DNA from: Neonectria sp. B-13
Lineage: Eukaryota; Ascomycota; Sordariomycetes; Hypocreales; Nectriaceae
Direction: 5' to 3'
DNA: 64,000 nucleotides
Assembly (NCBI GenBank): GCA_002682825.1
Contig: NOKP01000027.1
Coordinates: 62,001-126,000 of the forward strand
Shown here: positions 29,778 to 39,655 of the stretch, piece after piece
How the letters are laid out: each line of letters opens with the position of its first letter
Position numbering within the stretch: the first letter of the stretch is position 1
Position numbers and translations under genes: made by a program
Notes under the pieces: model-generated
What the model was told of the DNA's origin: nothing
Databases searched by the model: none
What the model saw: the letters and a program-made list of their open reading frames with translations, nothing else

Positions 29778-30666
29778 CTAGCAGCTGCAAGGCCCACTCA
29801 TGTTGGTGTTGTTGTTCTCCGGGGCCAGACTGACGCCTGGTCGTTGTCCCGGGCGGGCGTGCCTAGGCCCAGCCTGGTCCAAGGGCAGCTTCTTTGCGAT
29901 GGCTGTGAAGAGATTCTGGACGTTCTCAGCGGTCTTAGCGGAGGTCTCGAAGAAGAGGAGGCCAGCCTCGCGAGCATAAGCCTCAGCATCGGCGGTAGTA
30001 ATGGCGCGCTTGTCAGGTTGCTCGGTGACCAGATCCAGCTTGTTGCCCGCAAGAGCGATGATGATGTTCTCGTTTGCCTGGCGTTGGAGCTCCTTGACCC
30101 ACGCCTTTGCCTTATCTAGTGATGCCTGGGCTTGGGTTAGGTCTGAATTGGACGAGGCGGCCACGAGGATGGGACTTACAGATTGAGTAATGTCATATAC
30201 AACCACGGCGCAGTTGGCATTTCGGTAGTACATGGGCGCCAAGGACTTGTAGCGCTCCTGGCCAGCCGTATCCCAGATCTCAAACTTTACTGTGGTGTTT
30301 TCATCGAGGGAAATGGTCTGAGTGAGGAACGCAGCGCCGATGGTAGACTCGCGATAAGAATCAAATTGGTCCTGAGTAAACGATGAGCCCGAGTGCAACG
30401 AAATGGAGAATTCGAATGGTGTTTACCTTGACAAATCGCAGGACTATTGAGCTCTAAGCATGGGGGGGTTAGTTTGCGAACATGTAGTGGGTGTTGGTTG
30501 CCATTTACCTTTCCAACAGCAGACTCGCCTGTGATAGTGGATTAGCAACATGGATGGGAACGGAGCCGACAAGGCAGACGGGGAAAGTACCGAGAAGGAC
30601 CAGCTTGAATTGCGCGAAACGGGTGTTGATGCCGCGGGCGCCGGCGGGGGGTGCTCGGGAGGCCAT
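29778..30666 (-). CDS. rab5: Rab5-family GTPase (Ypt51/Vps21)
   Basis: Five exons: 30666-30591, 30528-30509, 30453-30427, 30371-30180, 30125-29778. Introns are 62, 55, 55 and 54 nt; phases fit to 220 residues. Exons 2 and 3 are only 20 and 27 nt and code most of the P-loop region. G motifs: GESAVGKSS (26-34), the STIGAAF switch [13 protein letters not shown] and [16 protein letters not shown] and the C-terminal prenylation motif (GPCSC) identify the Rab5 subfamily. Rab5 controls early-endosome fusion and recruits the Vps34 kinase complex, a functional link with Atg14 and Sac1 in the same window. Confidence 0.95.
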
Positions 30667-31764
30667 GTTGCTAGGAGGAGGCGAGACGTCGAGGTGAAGG
30701 GATTCAGAGAGAGTTACTACGGCGGTGGTAGTGGCGGTATGGCTGGGCGTTGGGGAGTCGGACGTGGCCTGGACAACGGGGCGTGGAGCGCTCGGATCGA
30801 GGGAGGGGGGATTTGGTGGACGTCGGTGGCAGCGTAGCGCAAGGATAGATGGATCGATCGGCCGGTCGTTGATGGCGAGAAGGGTAACACGATCGGTAGG
30901 GTGGGAGAAGGTGCGTGAGGATGAGTTTGGGAGAGAGGGCGAGACAAGGGATCTTGATGGCGACGTCGTTGAAGAGACTAAGGTAATAAGTGACTGCCTT
31001 GGACCTTGGGTGGCCAGGACGGATGGTGGACGGTGAGTGGCTGGCGCACGAGGCACACGTCAGGTCAGGCAGGCTGCTGCCACTAGGTGGCAGTGCTCAA
31101 AGTGGTACCTCGGCGGTACGTACCGGGCAGGCCCCGTGCCCGGTTCGTCTGGTCTACAAAGTGCGTACTTAGTCTAGTACCAAGCAATTACGGAGTACGG
31201 GTACCAGGTATTGCAGGTGTTTCTCCGCTGGCTGGGGCGGACTGACGCACTCGCAATCTCTCTAAAGTGGGAGCAACACGGTGTACATCGCGGGTACCTC
31301 TCTGCACAAAGACAGGCAGCGGCTATGATGAAAGGCAGCTTGACTCGATCCTCGTACCAAGTCAGTACCCTGCATGCGCCACGACGTTGTTGCCTTAGGT
31401 AAGCTGAGACCTGTAATGTACCCGTTGCTGTGGCTCACCAACCCAAGTGCCTCCCGCTGTGGCTCCGTGCCCACTGTGGTGACGTGCAGCAGACGTGGCG
31501 GTGCCAATGTGAGCTTCGCTGGCCTCACCAGTCACCACACACCACGCCCAACACCCACCACACCGTCTTCAATCCCACCTCACGCCCGCACCGAGCTTCA
31601 ACTTCCTCCCGCCAACACACACTCTTTTTCCACTCACCCATACAGCAGCGCTGGCTACCAAACACCCCAGCGCCGCCAGCAGAAACGGCTCTCCGACAAG
31701 TCTAGTCCTTCCCTAGATTCCCGGTTTCCCAGCTCCCAGAAGCCCACCAAAACGGTCGCCCAAA
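30667..31764. promoter_or_regulatory. Divergent rab5/sac1 promoter region
   Basis: A 1.1-kb head-to-head spacer. It contains one TACGGAGTA motif (31189-31197), a 9-mer that recurs in other spacers of this window. A CA/CT-rich leader precedes the sac1 start (about 31540-31760). No further feature is claimed. Confidence 0.5.
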
Positions 31765-34041
31765 ATGGCGAACCTCCATGCATCGAAGCTCCCGTTCCGC
31801 GACATCAATGTCAAGGTCGCCAGCGACTCCTACACATTCACCTCGCCCTCGTCCCCCGATGCGCCCGCCCTCATCATCGACCGCCCCACAGGCGACGTGC
31901 GCCTGAGTGAGGGCGGCGCTGGAACCGCCAAGCGGGCGTCGCGCGTCTCCAGCATCGCCGGTATTTTGGGAATCATCCAACTTAGACTTGGTTCGTCACC
32001 GTCTCACCGCCATGCAAAACCTTTTATTCAACCCAACACCGCTGACGACCCATAGACAAGTATGTCATCTTCATCTCCAAGGCCCAGCCCATCGGCCGCC
32101 TCAACGGCAATATGGTCTACAAGGTCGTCTCCACCGAGATCCTCCCCATGCGCGAGCGCCAGATCCACGACCCCGACGAGGATATCTTCATTGAGCTCCT
32201 CAAGACCTTCCTCGCCAATGGCCCCATGTACTTCTCCTACTCCATCGATATCACAAACTCCTTCCAACGCCAAGCCCAGGCCGATGCCTCCCAGCCCTTG
32301 TGGATGCGGGCCGACGACCGCTTCTTCTTCAACAAGTACCTCCAGACAGACTTGATCAACTACCGCAACCGAGGATCCCGATCTCACCCCGGCTCGCAAA
32401 CCGGCATCGACCCTTACATCCTGCCATGCATCTTTGGCATGTTCGAGATCAAGCCTACGACCTTCAAGAGCAACCCCCTGACGCTAGTCCTCATCTCCCG
32501 TCGATCGCGCCACCGAGGCGGAACCCGATACTTTACTCGTGGTGTGGATGATGAAGGCCATGCCGCCAACTACAACGAGACGGAGCAGATTATCATCACC
32601 AATGACAGCAACAGCGGCCTTGGGGGCTATGCTGGGAGCTCCGACATGCAGAGCGGCAAGTACGGCACTGGGGCCGGACAGGACAAGCAAATATTCGCCT
32701 ACGTCCAAACCCGTGGCAGCGTCCCTGCGTACTGGGCCGAGATCAACAGCCTGCGCTACGTGCCAAAGCTCCAGATCCGGGGCATCGAGACCGGCTTCAC
32801 CGCTGCCCAAAAGCACTTTGACGAGCAGATCAGCCTATATGGCGACAACTATCTCATCAACTTGGTGAACCAGAAAGGCCGCGAGCGCCGAGTCAAGGAG
32901 GCTTACGAGAAGATGGTTCAGCTGCTTGTGTCCTCGCCCAAGGTGCATCAGGAGGCCGACCTCCTCACCGAGGAGAAGTTCACCACCATCCAACCCCAGA
33001 TGACGCGCCAAGAGTTTGACCGCCTGCACTACATCTACTTCGATTACCACAGCGAGACCAAGGGCATGCGCATGGACAAGGCCTATGCCCTCATCGAGAG
33101 ACTATCAGATGCCCTCGACAAGCAGGGCTACTTCCGAGCCGTCGACACGCCCTCAGGTATCAACGGCGGTATTGATGCCCGCAACTTCCAGACTAGCGTC
33201 ATGCGCACCAACTGCATGGACTGCCTCGACCGCACCAACGTCGTCCAGAGCATGTTCGCGCGCCACATGCTCGACCGCATCTTCGAGGATCTGGGCTTCA
33301 TGGCTCGCGGATCTTCGTTCCGTGATGAAGATGACGCCTTTGAGAACATGTTCCGCAACCTCTGGGCCGACAACGCCGACGTCATCTCCAACGCCTACTC
33401 GGGCACCGGCGCCATGAAGACAGACGTCACCCGCACCGGCAAGCGCACCAAGGTCGGCGCCCTCCAGGATGCCCGCATCGGTGTTACACGATACTTCCGC
33501 AACAACTTTCTCGACGGACCCCGCCAGGACTCGTTCGACCTCTTCCTCGGCGCTTACCAGCCCGGCACCACCAACATCGGCACCACCCTCGTCTTCACTG
33601 ACCGCCGACCTGTCCTCATCCAGGCCATCCCTTATATCCTCGCTTTTAGCATCTTCATCATCCTGGTCGGACTCTTCACCCGCCGTGCGCCGGGCGCCAG
33701 CGTCTTGCCCATGCGCATCTTCCTCCTCTTCTGGTTCGTCATTGCCGCCTGGGCCTTTAGCTTCGTCTGGGGTCACGGCATGCTCTACGTAAGCTCTCCT
33801 CTACTGGGGCTTTGCACAGCCCCCTTTCTTCGCATATTCAGCCCCTAAAACTAACCTGCCCGAACTCTAGGTCAACTGGCCACGCCTCAACCCTCGGCCA
33901 TACGCCGTGGAGGGGTACAACGAGCATTATACCAAGGCCCGCAAGGATACCCTCGTCGGCTCCTTTGTTTCTAAGCACGAGAGGGGACTCAGCACGGCGC
34001 GCTACGTCAACGCTGAGGAAGGTAAGAAGAGGATCGAATAG
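31765..34041 (+). CDS. sac1: Phosphoinositide phosphatase Sac1
   Basis: Three exons (31765-31990, 32056-33788, 33871-34041) flank introns of 65 and 82 nt, giving 709 residues. The SAC domain shows the catalytic CX5R motif as NCMDCLDRTN, with Cys at ~462 and Arg at ~468. Upstream are RRSRHRGGTRYFTRGVDDEGHAAN and the EQII block. Two C-terminal membrane helices follow (IQAIPYILAFSIFIILVGLF, then IFLLFWFVIAAWAFSFVWG), and the cytosolic tail ends EEGKKRIE. Known role: an ER/Golgi-resident enzyme that removes the 4-phosphate from PI4P (also PI3P) and works at ER-plasma-membrane contacts. It is divergent with rab5. Confidence 0.96.
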
Positions 34042-34660
34042 ACGGGTCCAGGACAGAGAAGACGGAGGCAGGGCCATACGACATCACCTTTGTTTCTTTA
34101 TTTATTCGTTCTATTATTGGGTTATTATTTTTCTTTTCAGAGTGTGCTCTGGCTCAGCTAAGAGCAGGATTTTGAGGAGAAGCCTGTCATCTTTGTAATA
34201 ACTGTAGTAAGATAGTTGGCCAAGATGGCTTCATCCCAGGAAGGCATGCTTTGTAATATGTGATATAGATAGGTACAAGAGAGTGAGAATAAAGAGAAGA
34301 CGGAAGCGTCCCCCGAACTATTAAGTAACTTACAGACATGTAAAAAGGAAACCAGAAAAACCACTGTTCTGTCAAAAGTGATACACTCCAAGGCCATGCT
34401 GTCACCAGTCATGCTATGCCACGCTGCCTCCTCCTCCTCCGCTCCCTCCCTCGAATAAATAGGGGTATCAAAACCAGACTCCCGATTGAGTTTGGTATCC
34501 AATAAAAGAGAATAATGATGGTAAAGGTGAAGGTGGTGCGAAAATGCGCATCCAACCCCATGCATAAAAAATACACTCCCAGCAATGCGCCACGCTGTAT
34601 CGCATGCTCATCAACTCATAGCATCGTCTCCTCTCCCTCTCTCTCTCTGACACCTGTGCT
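34042..34660. other. Convergent 3' spacer
   Basis: About 620 bp between the sac1 stop and the stop of the next, minus-strand gene. AT-rich, with presumed 3'UTR sequence from both sides. Nothing else was recognised. Confidence 0.4.
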
Positions 34661-37600
34661 CTACAGCCACAACAACCACCTGATGCCGCCCAAAGCGCCC
34701 TGTCCCAGACCCAGGGCGATTCGGAAGATGGTCACCACGAACCAGACATACCACATGAAGCCGACGAGCACCCACTCGACCATCGACCACATGCCGCGAC
34801 GAATCCATCTAAATCGCCTGCGCCGGTTCCGCCCCAGTTCCTCAATCAAGTCGATAACCCGCTTGACCTTGAGCAGTTGTCCCAGGGCAAGGTCCTTGCC
34901 GGTTTCGTCGGCTTGATCCGCTGCCTCTCCTGTCATACCCGAGAGCTCATCCGCGATGCGAGAGCGGACGCACCAGATACGCTCCTCGAGTTTCGGGTGT
35001 GTTTGACTGGTAAACCGATCCGCGGACACTTGCCACCGCTCGTCGCTGGTTTGAATGGCAATTTTAAGCGTTTGGCTTGCCAGGGGGTAGTGGTCGCAGT
35101 ATGGAATCTCTTGGTCAGATGGCAACGAAGCTTTGGGTGTAAGCTTCGCGATCTCAGCCCACGGCACGCCTGCGATGTTAGATCGCGGAGACTTGCCCAA
35201 CGCCAACAGGCTACCCTTTGCAAGTGGCTTCTTGGACTCCTGGGCTCGACGAGAGATTTCCATGGCCTTGATGCCAGTGCTTAAGATATATGTTCGCAAT
35301 CGGGCAATCTCTCGCTTCGAGAACTGGAAGTCTCGCGGGTGAGTCTGGTCGGCGATCGACCACTTTCGAGTCTTGAAGTTGTCGGGCTCATCGAATCTGA
35401 CCATTGGCGTAGTTGACTTGGGGTTCTTGTCCCCAGTTCTACCACCACCTGGGGCGCTTTCCTGGCACGATTCTGTCTCTGACGCTTCAACGTCCGCGGC
35501 CCGAGCTTCCTCAACTACGCGATGAGGCACAGAGGGGGTTGTTGACACATCAAGCTTAGAGGGCTTAGTAAGATGGAGACGAGATGACTGAGCGCTCTGT
35601 GGGCTGCTCTCTGATGCTAGCCTCGGGTCTGTCACGCCAGACTTTTCGTACACCTCCGACACATGCTGGAACTGAGGCATCGTGTCTAGGAAATGCTTTT
35701 GGTTATGCTGAGACTCGTTTCTTCGTTTGGAGTTTGTTCGAGACAGTGTGAGGGACAACCTCCCCCGTCCCCGTGCTTGCTCGTTCTCCGAGTCGTCGGA
35801 GAATGCTTCAAGTGGAGTGTCAAATGCACTGTCTTTCTTCCAGAGCATATCTCCCAGTCTCGAAACACTACCACGGATCACCGTGTCAATCCGAGGTCCC
35901 TTGAACATTCCACGCAGCCCGATTTGGTCATCGCCCCTAGCCCTTACACTGGTACTGCGGTGATGCTTGTGGCCCTCGTGCAGGGGCCGGGAAGTTGACG
36001 GTTGTCGTTCAGGCCAAGTCCTGCCCTCGTTAAGGGAAATGAGCTCAGGGACAGAGGGCTGGCGATCTGAATCTTCCGCTTCACATGCTTGCGGTTCAGC
36101 GCCCTCATCTCGCCCCTTGTCACGGAACACCCGCTTCACCTTTGAAAAGGGATTCCTGGATGGGGATGAGGAGCGACTGGATGGAGCAGAGAGTTCCAAG
36201 CCAGTTGGTAGGCCAGCGAGGTGGTGCTGTACGGGATTTAGTTCTGGCGACATTGGTTGAGGAGAGTCGACATCGTCTGAAAGCTGCTTTACGCGTTTCG
36301 ACTTTCCACGATTATCGAACAGGTAACCCGGCAACGACTCTGTTTGTGTCTTTTCGCGAATAGATCGGTGGTCAGAATCACTTGGATCTGTGAGAGACCA
36401 TTTTCTGTTGTGTACAGCCTTCGAAAGCAAGCTGTGCTCGGGTGTCGTGGAGCTTTCAGCTTGCAGATACTCGGCCTCAGTCTCGGGAACATGAGAAAGT
36501 CGCTGCTTTTCCTCTTGGGCAATCATCTCTAGCATCTGTTTCTCAAGTAAATCGTTGGTATGGCTTGATATGGTTCCGGTTCGTGCTTGTCGCGATCGTT
36601 TCGGCTTGCCCTCAATCTTCACTTCATTGTCGCTGCCAGAGTCAGAGAAAGACTCTCTTCTCTTCCGTAAGAAGTCGTGGTGGTGGTGGTGGGTCGGAGC
36701 ACTATGTCGATGAAAACCACCACCAATTTCATGTAGTTTCTGCTTCGCCCGTTCTTTGGTGCTGCCTTGAGAGTGCTCCGTGTCTGGCCTGGCCAGTTTG
36801 TAATCCTTAAGATCTGGCGTAGGCTCTCTATCTTCGAGAGTTCTGGTTATGAACGGGGTCACACTAGTTCCAAGCTCATCGGTTTGTCGCGATATTGGTC
36901 GACTCAGGACTGCGCCATCAGGGAATATCTTGAACCAATTTCGGTCCTCAATGAGCTGCTTGTGATGATCCCGTTCCACCCAATACGTGTCGGCTATCAT
37001 GTCGCATGGCTCAAAGAACCAGTCAACTCGGGGGCGTCGAACCCGAAGAGCGGCCTTGGGGGCGGAATCCACTGATAGCTGAGATTCGACTTCGTCGGCA
37101 GCAGGAAACGGGGGCAAAACAGATCCGCCCTCACCAGAAAGGACGTTCAGAGTAGTGGATCGCTGTGCAGCCTTCTCAACCCACATCTTGACAGACTCGA
37201 CATCACTGAACCCTTGGGTTTCGCCATCGATAACCATTCGTTCCCTCGCCCGAACTTTGCGGTTTCGAATGTATTGCAAGGGGTTATATTCTCGTCCGCC
37301 AGAGAGCAAGGGCTCCGATGATGGGAACTTTGACAGCTTCCCGTTAACAGGTGAGCTTGGTGGGCTCGTAGTCGAGGGTCTATCGGGTCCATTTTTCAGT
37401 GGAGGAAGAATCTCTAATAAGCGTCGGTACTGTGACATGAGCTCGAGATGCTCTCGAGCCTTTTGAGCTCTTGCCAGAGTTGATGTAGACAAGTGATATC
37501 GGTAGGGAGTATCGTTTCCGGTCTCGAACGGGGGACGCAGTGGACTGCTAGATCGTACTCCAGAAAGCCTGGGTGTGAGGGTTTGGGGTGGCTTGGGGGA

Positions 37601-38341
37601 TACGTTTCGTGTCGTTTTTCGTTGCTGTTGGAGGTGGGTCTTGAGGTTGCTTCCTGCCGGTGCGTCCTGTACCGGAGCCAAGCGCGGTGGGTTTGTACGG
37701 GTGATATTGCGTCGAGATGCTATGCGCCTCGACTCGCTCAGATTCAAAGCCATATTGACAATTTGGGTAGAGTCGACGTCGAGCGCAGTAGAGGCTTGCT
37801 GGGAGGCGTGCGGTTTGCGAGCGTGGCCATCTCGCTTCTTGAGGAACAGCTCCTCCTGGGATGTATCAGGGGATATAATTCGAGGCCGGTTCCTACCGCC
37901 AGGGTTGATGCCGATGCCGAAATCCCGGGGAACGCTGTTTGAAAGGGGCTCAAACACATCCTTTCCCTTCTGCTGCGCTGTGTTCCGAGGTGGACGCCGT
38001 GGATTGCTGTAGTCGTCGTCGCCGGCCACGGCGTCTTGGAGGAGGAAGGCGCCGCTCGCCTGGGGCTTGTGTGTTCTCCTCACACGTCTGGCTCGGCCAG
38101 CATTCTGGCCGCTGCTCTGGCCAGCGTCGCGAGTCTTGAGGTTGAAGCGTGGGAGGAGCTCATCGTCGGAGAAGGCGATGGGTCGTTCAGGGGACGTGGG
38201 AGCGCTGAGCAAGGCGCCGATAGTGAGTGGCTCGGCCCTTGATGCATGGTCGTAGCTGAACCTCGTGGGGACCTCGGGCGTCGCTGGGCCGTCTCGTCTC
38301 CCGTACACAGCTAGGGACGACGGGGCACGCTTGTCCGTCAT
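34661..38341 (-). CDS. Large tail-anchored fungal protein, unknown function
   Basis: A single open frame of 1226 residues. Most of it is polar, Ser/Arg/Pro-rich and likely disordered, with many basic-Ser sites. A folded-looking block in the middle reads VDWFFEPCDMIADTYWVERDHHKQLIEDRNWFKIFPDGAVLSRPIS. Near the C-terminus an ordered helical region (DFQFSKREIARLRTYILSTGIKAMEISRR onward, then TLKIAIQTSDERWQVSADRFTSQTHPKLEERI) precedes a terminal hydrophobic segment (VEWVLVGFMWYVWFVVTIFRIALGLG). The protein therefore appears C-terminally membrane-anchored with a long cytosolic part. I know no named family. It looks like a Pezizomycotina-specific conserved protein and could be an organelle adaptor (inference). 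Confidence 0.75.
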   Translation of the reverse strand: MTDKRAPSSLAVYGRRDGPATPEVPTRFSYDHASRAEPLTIGALLSAPTSPERPIAFSDDELLPRFNLKTRDAGQSSGQNAGRARRVRRTHKPQASGAFLLQDAVAGDDDYSNPRRPPRNTAQQKGKDVFEPLSNSVPRDFGIGINPGGRNRPRIISPDTSQEELFLKKRDGHARKPHASQQASTALDVDSTQIVNMALNLSESRRIASRRNITRTNPPRLAPVQDAPAGSNLKTHLQQQRKTTRNVSPKPPQTLTPRLSGVRSSSPLRPPFETGNDTPYRYHLSTSTLARAQKAREHLELMSQYRRLLEILPPLKNGPDRPSTTSPPSSPVNGKLSKFPSSEPLLSGGREYNPLQYIRNRKVRARERMVIDGETQGFSDVESVKMWVEKAAQRSTTLNVLSGEGGSVLPPFPAADEVESQLSVDSAPKAALRVRRPRVDWFFEPCDMIADTYWVERDHHKQLIEDRNWFKIFPDGAVLSRPISRQTDELGTSVTPFITRTLEDREPTPDLKDYKLARPDTEHSQGSTKERAKQKLHEIGGGFHRHSAPTHHHHHDFLRKRRESFSDSGSDNEVKIEGKPKRSRQARTGTISSHTNDLLEKQMLEMIAQEEKQRLSHVPETEAEYLQAESSTTPEHSLLSKAVHNRKWSLTDPSDSDHRSIREKTQTESLPGYLFDNRGKSKRVKQLSDDVDSPQPMSPELNPVQHHLAGLPTGLELSAPSSRSSSPSRNPFSKVKRVFRDKGRDEGAEPQACEAEDSDRQPSVPELISLNEGRTWPERQPSTSRPLHEGHKHHRSTSVRARGDDQIGLRGMFKGPRIDTVIRGSVSRLGDMLWKKDSAFDTPLEAFSDDSENEQARGRGRLSLTLSRTNSKRRNESQHNQKHFLDTMPQFQHVSEVYEKSGVTDPRLASESSPQSAQSSRLHLTKPSKLDVSTTPSVPHRVVEEARAADVEASETESCQESAPGGGRTGDKNPKSTTPMVRFDEPDNFKTRKWSIADQTHPRDFQFSKREIARLRTYILSTGIKAMEISRRAQESKKPLAKGSLLALGKSPRSNIAGVPWAEIAKLTPKASLPSDQEIPYCDHYPLASQTLKIAIQTSDERWQVSADRFTSQTHPKLEERIWCVRSRIADELSGMTGEAADQADETGKDLALGQLLKVKRVIDLIEELGRNRRRRFRWIRRGMWSMVEWVLVGFMWYVWFVVTIFRIALGLGQGALGGIRWLLWL

Positions 38342-39655
38342 TGCGCGTAGCTATCACATGCCAGTCTCGCACTCACTCACTGGTGGGAGGCAAGCTTGTC
38401 GTCAGTGATGACTGGGAGAGCGGTGCAGCATCTTCCTGCTTCGGTTTCGGGGGGGTGGAGGACGATGTTGGTCGAAGAAGATGCGAGATGCGAGATGCGA
38501 GTTGGGGGGGTGGAAGTCGGAGGTTGGAGGTTGGAGGTCGGAGATGGCTTTCGCGATAAAGGCCGGAGGATGGAGAGGATGGAGAGAGTGGATGCCGGTC
38601 CAACGGCAGAGAGGAGGATCTCTCACAGATTACTCATGGCAGATTGAAGACGACGGGAGTATGCGGCGCGGGGAGAAATGCTTGGAACTATCGTGGGAAC
38701 TGGTTTCTGGAACAAGGACCTGTTGATGCGTTACACCTCGCAGGCCGGCCCCTGCCGTCTTAGGTTTTCCAGGTTTGGCTGTCACGGGATGGCTACCGGG
38801 TGGCTACATCACCGCCAGCCCGAGGGCTCTAGGGCGCAGAAGGGTTGCAATAGGTCGATTTGGGGGTTGCTAGGGGTTCTTGTGGGGTCCAAGGGTGCTA
38901 ATAAGGTGCTGCGAGCCTGTAAGGCTACGCCATCCATGGACGGATTAGTAGTAGCCTACGAATATGCCTAAACTTGCGCTGTAATTCGCATTGGGGGAGG
39001 CGATAGTGACGCACTCGCATACACAACACACTGGACACGTGCTGGGTGGCAGCTAGCCAGCCACGGGAGCAGCCTACAGGGGGCTTTGCTCCATGCTCGG
39101 GAGAAACCTACACATGATTGACACGCTTGACCCGGCGACCGATCAAACCAAGCAATCGCGGCCGGGACACGCACATCTTGACAGCCGTGGCAAGTAAGGT
39201 ACCTTAAGTGCTTACGTAGTATGACACGGTACTTGCAAACCCAACTGCCGATCCCATCATTCCCGTTGTCACATGAAAAATACTTACACAAAAACACCGC
39301 ACCTACTACCTAGGTCTAAGACACCTCAGCTCCAGTCACTTTAACTCAGCCCACTTCAGCTCTTAACTTGCTATGTCTGCGGCGCAGTAGACTGTTTACC
39401 CGCTGTGCTCGTTAGTGAAACATAGTCATACGCTCACCATTGTGCTCCATTCCCTCTTTCTTAATGACTCTCCCGTCACTATATCCAGTTGTGGCTGCGT
39501 TTATTGTTTTTGCTCTCACCCTATGCAGCTTCTACTTTACAAACCGAAAGATTGAGGGGTATATCTATCTACCTTATGCATTCGAGGCACCGCCTCCTAA
39601 CCAGGCTCCCTTCTTTTATCCGAAGTCGCTTTCCTCTCCTTTTTTACCTTACATT
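38342..39655. other. Intergenic with short 7-nt repeats
   Basis: About 1.3 kb upstream of the 34661-38341 gene and downstream of the mitochondrial IleRS gene. It carries two heptamer repeats (38481-38541). A plus-strand frame at 39440-39660 with a hydrophobic stretch lies in T-rich sequence and is not called. Confidence 0.45.
38481..38541. repeat. Two adjacent 7-nt tandem repeats
   Basis: ATGCGAG three times at 38481-38501, then AGGTYGG-type units four times at about 38514-38541. They lie about 140-200 bp upstream of the start of the tail-anchored protein gene. Confidence 0.85.
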
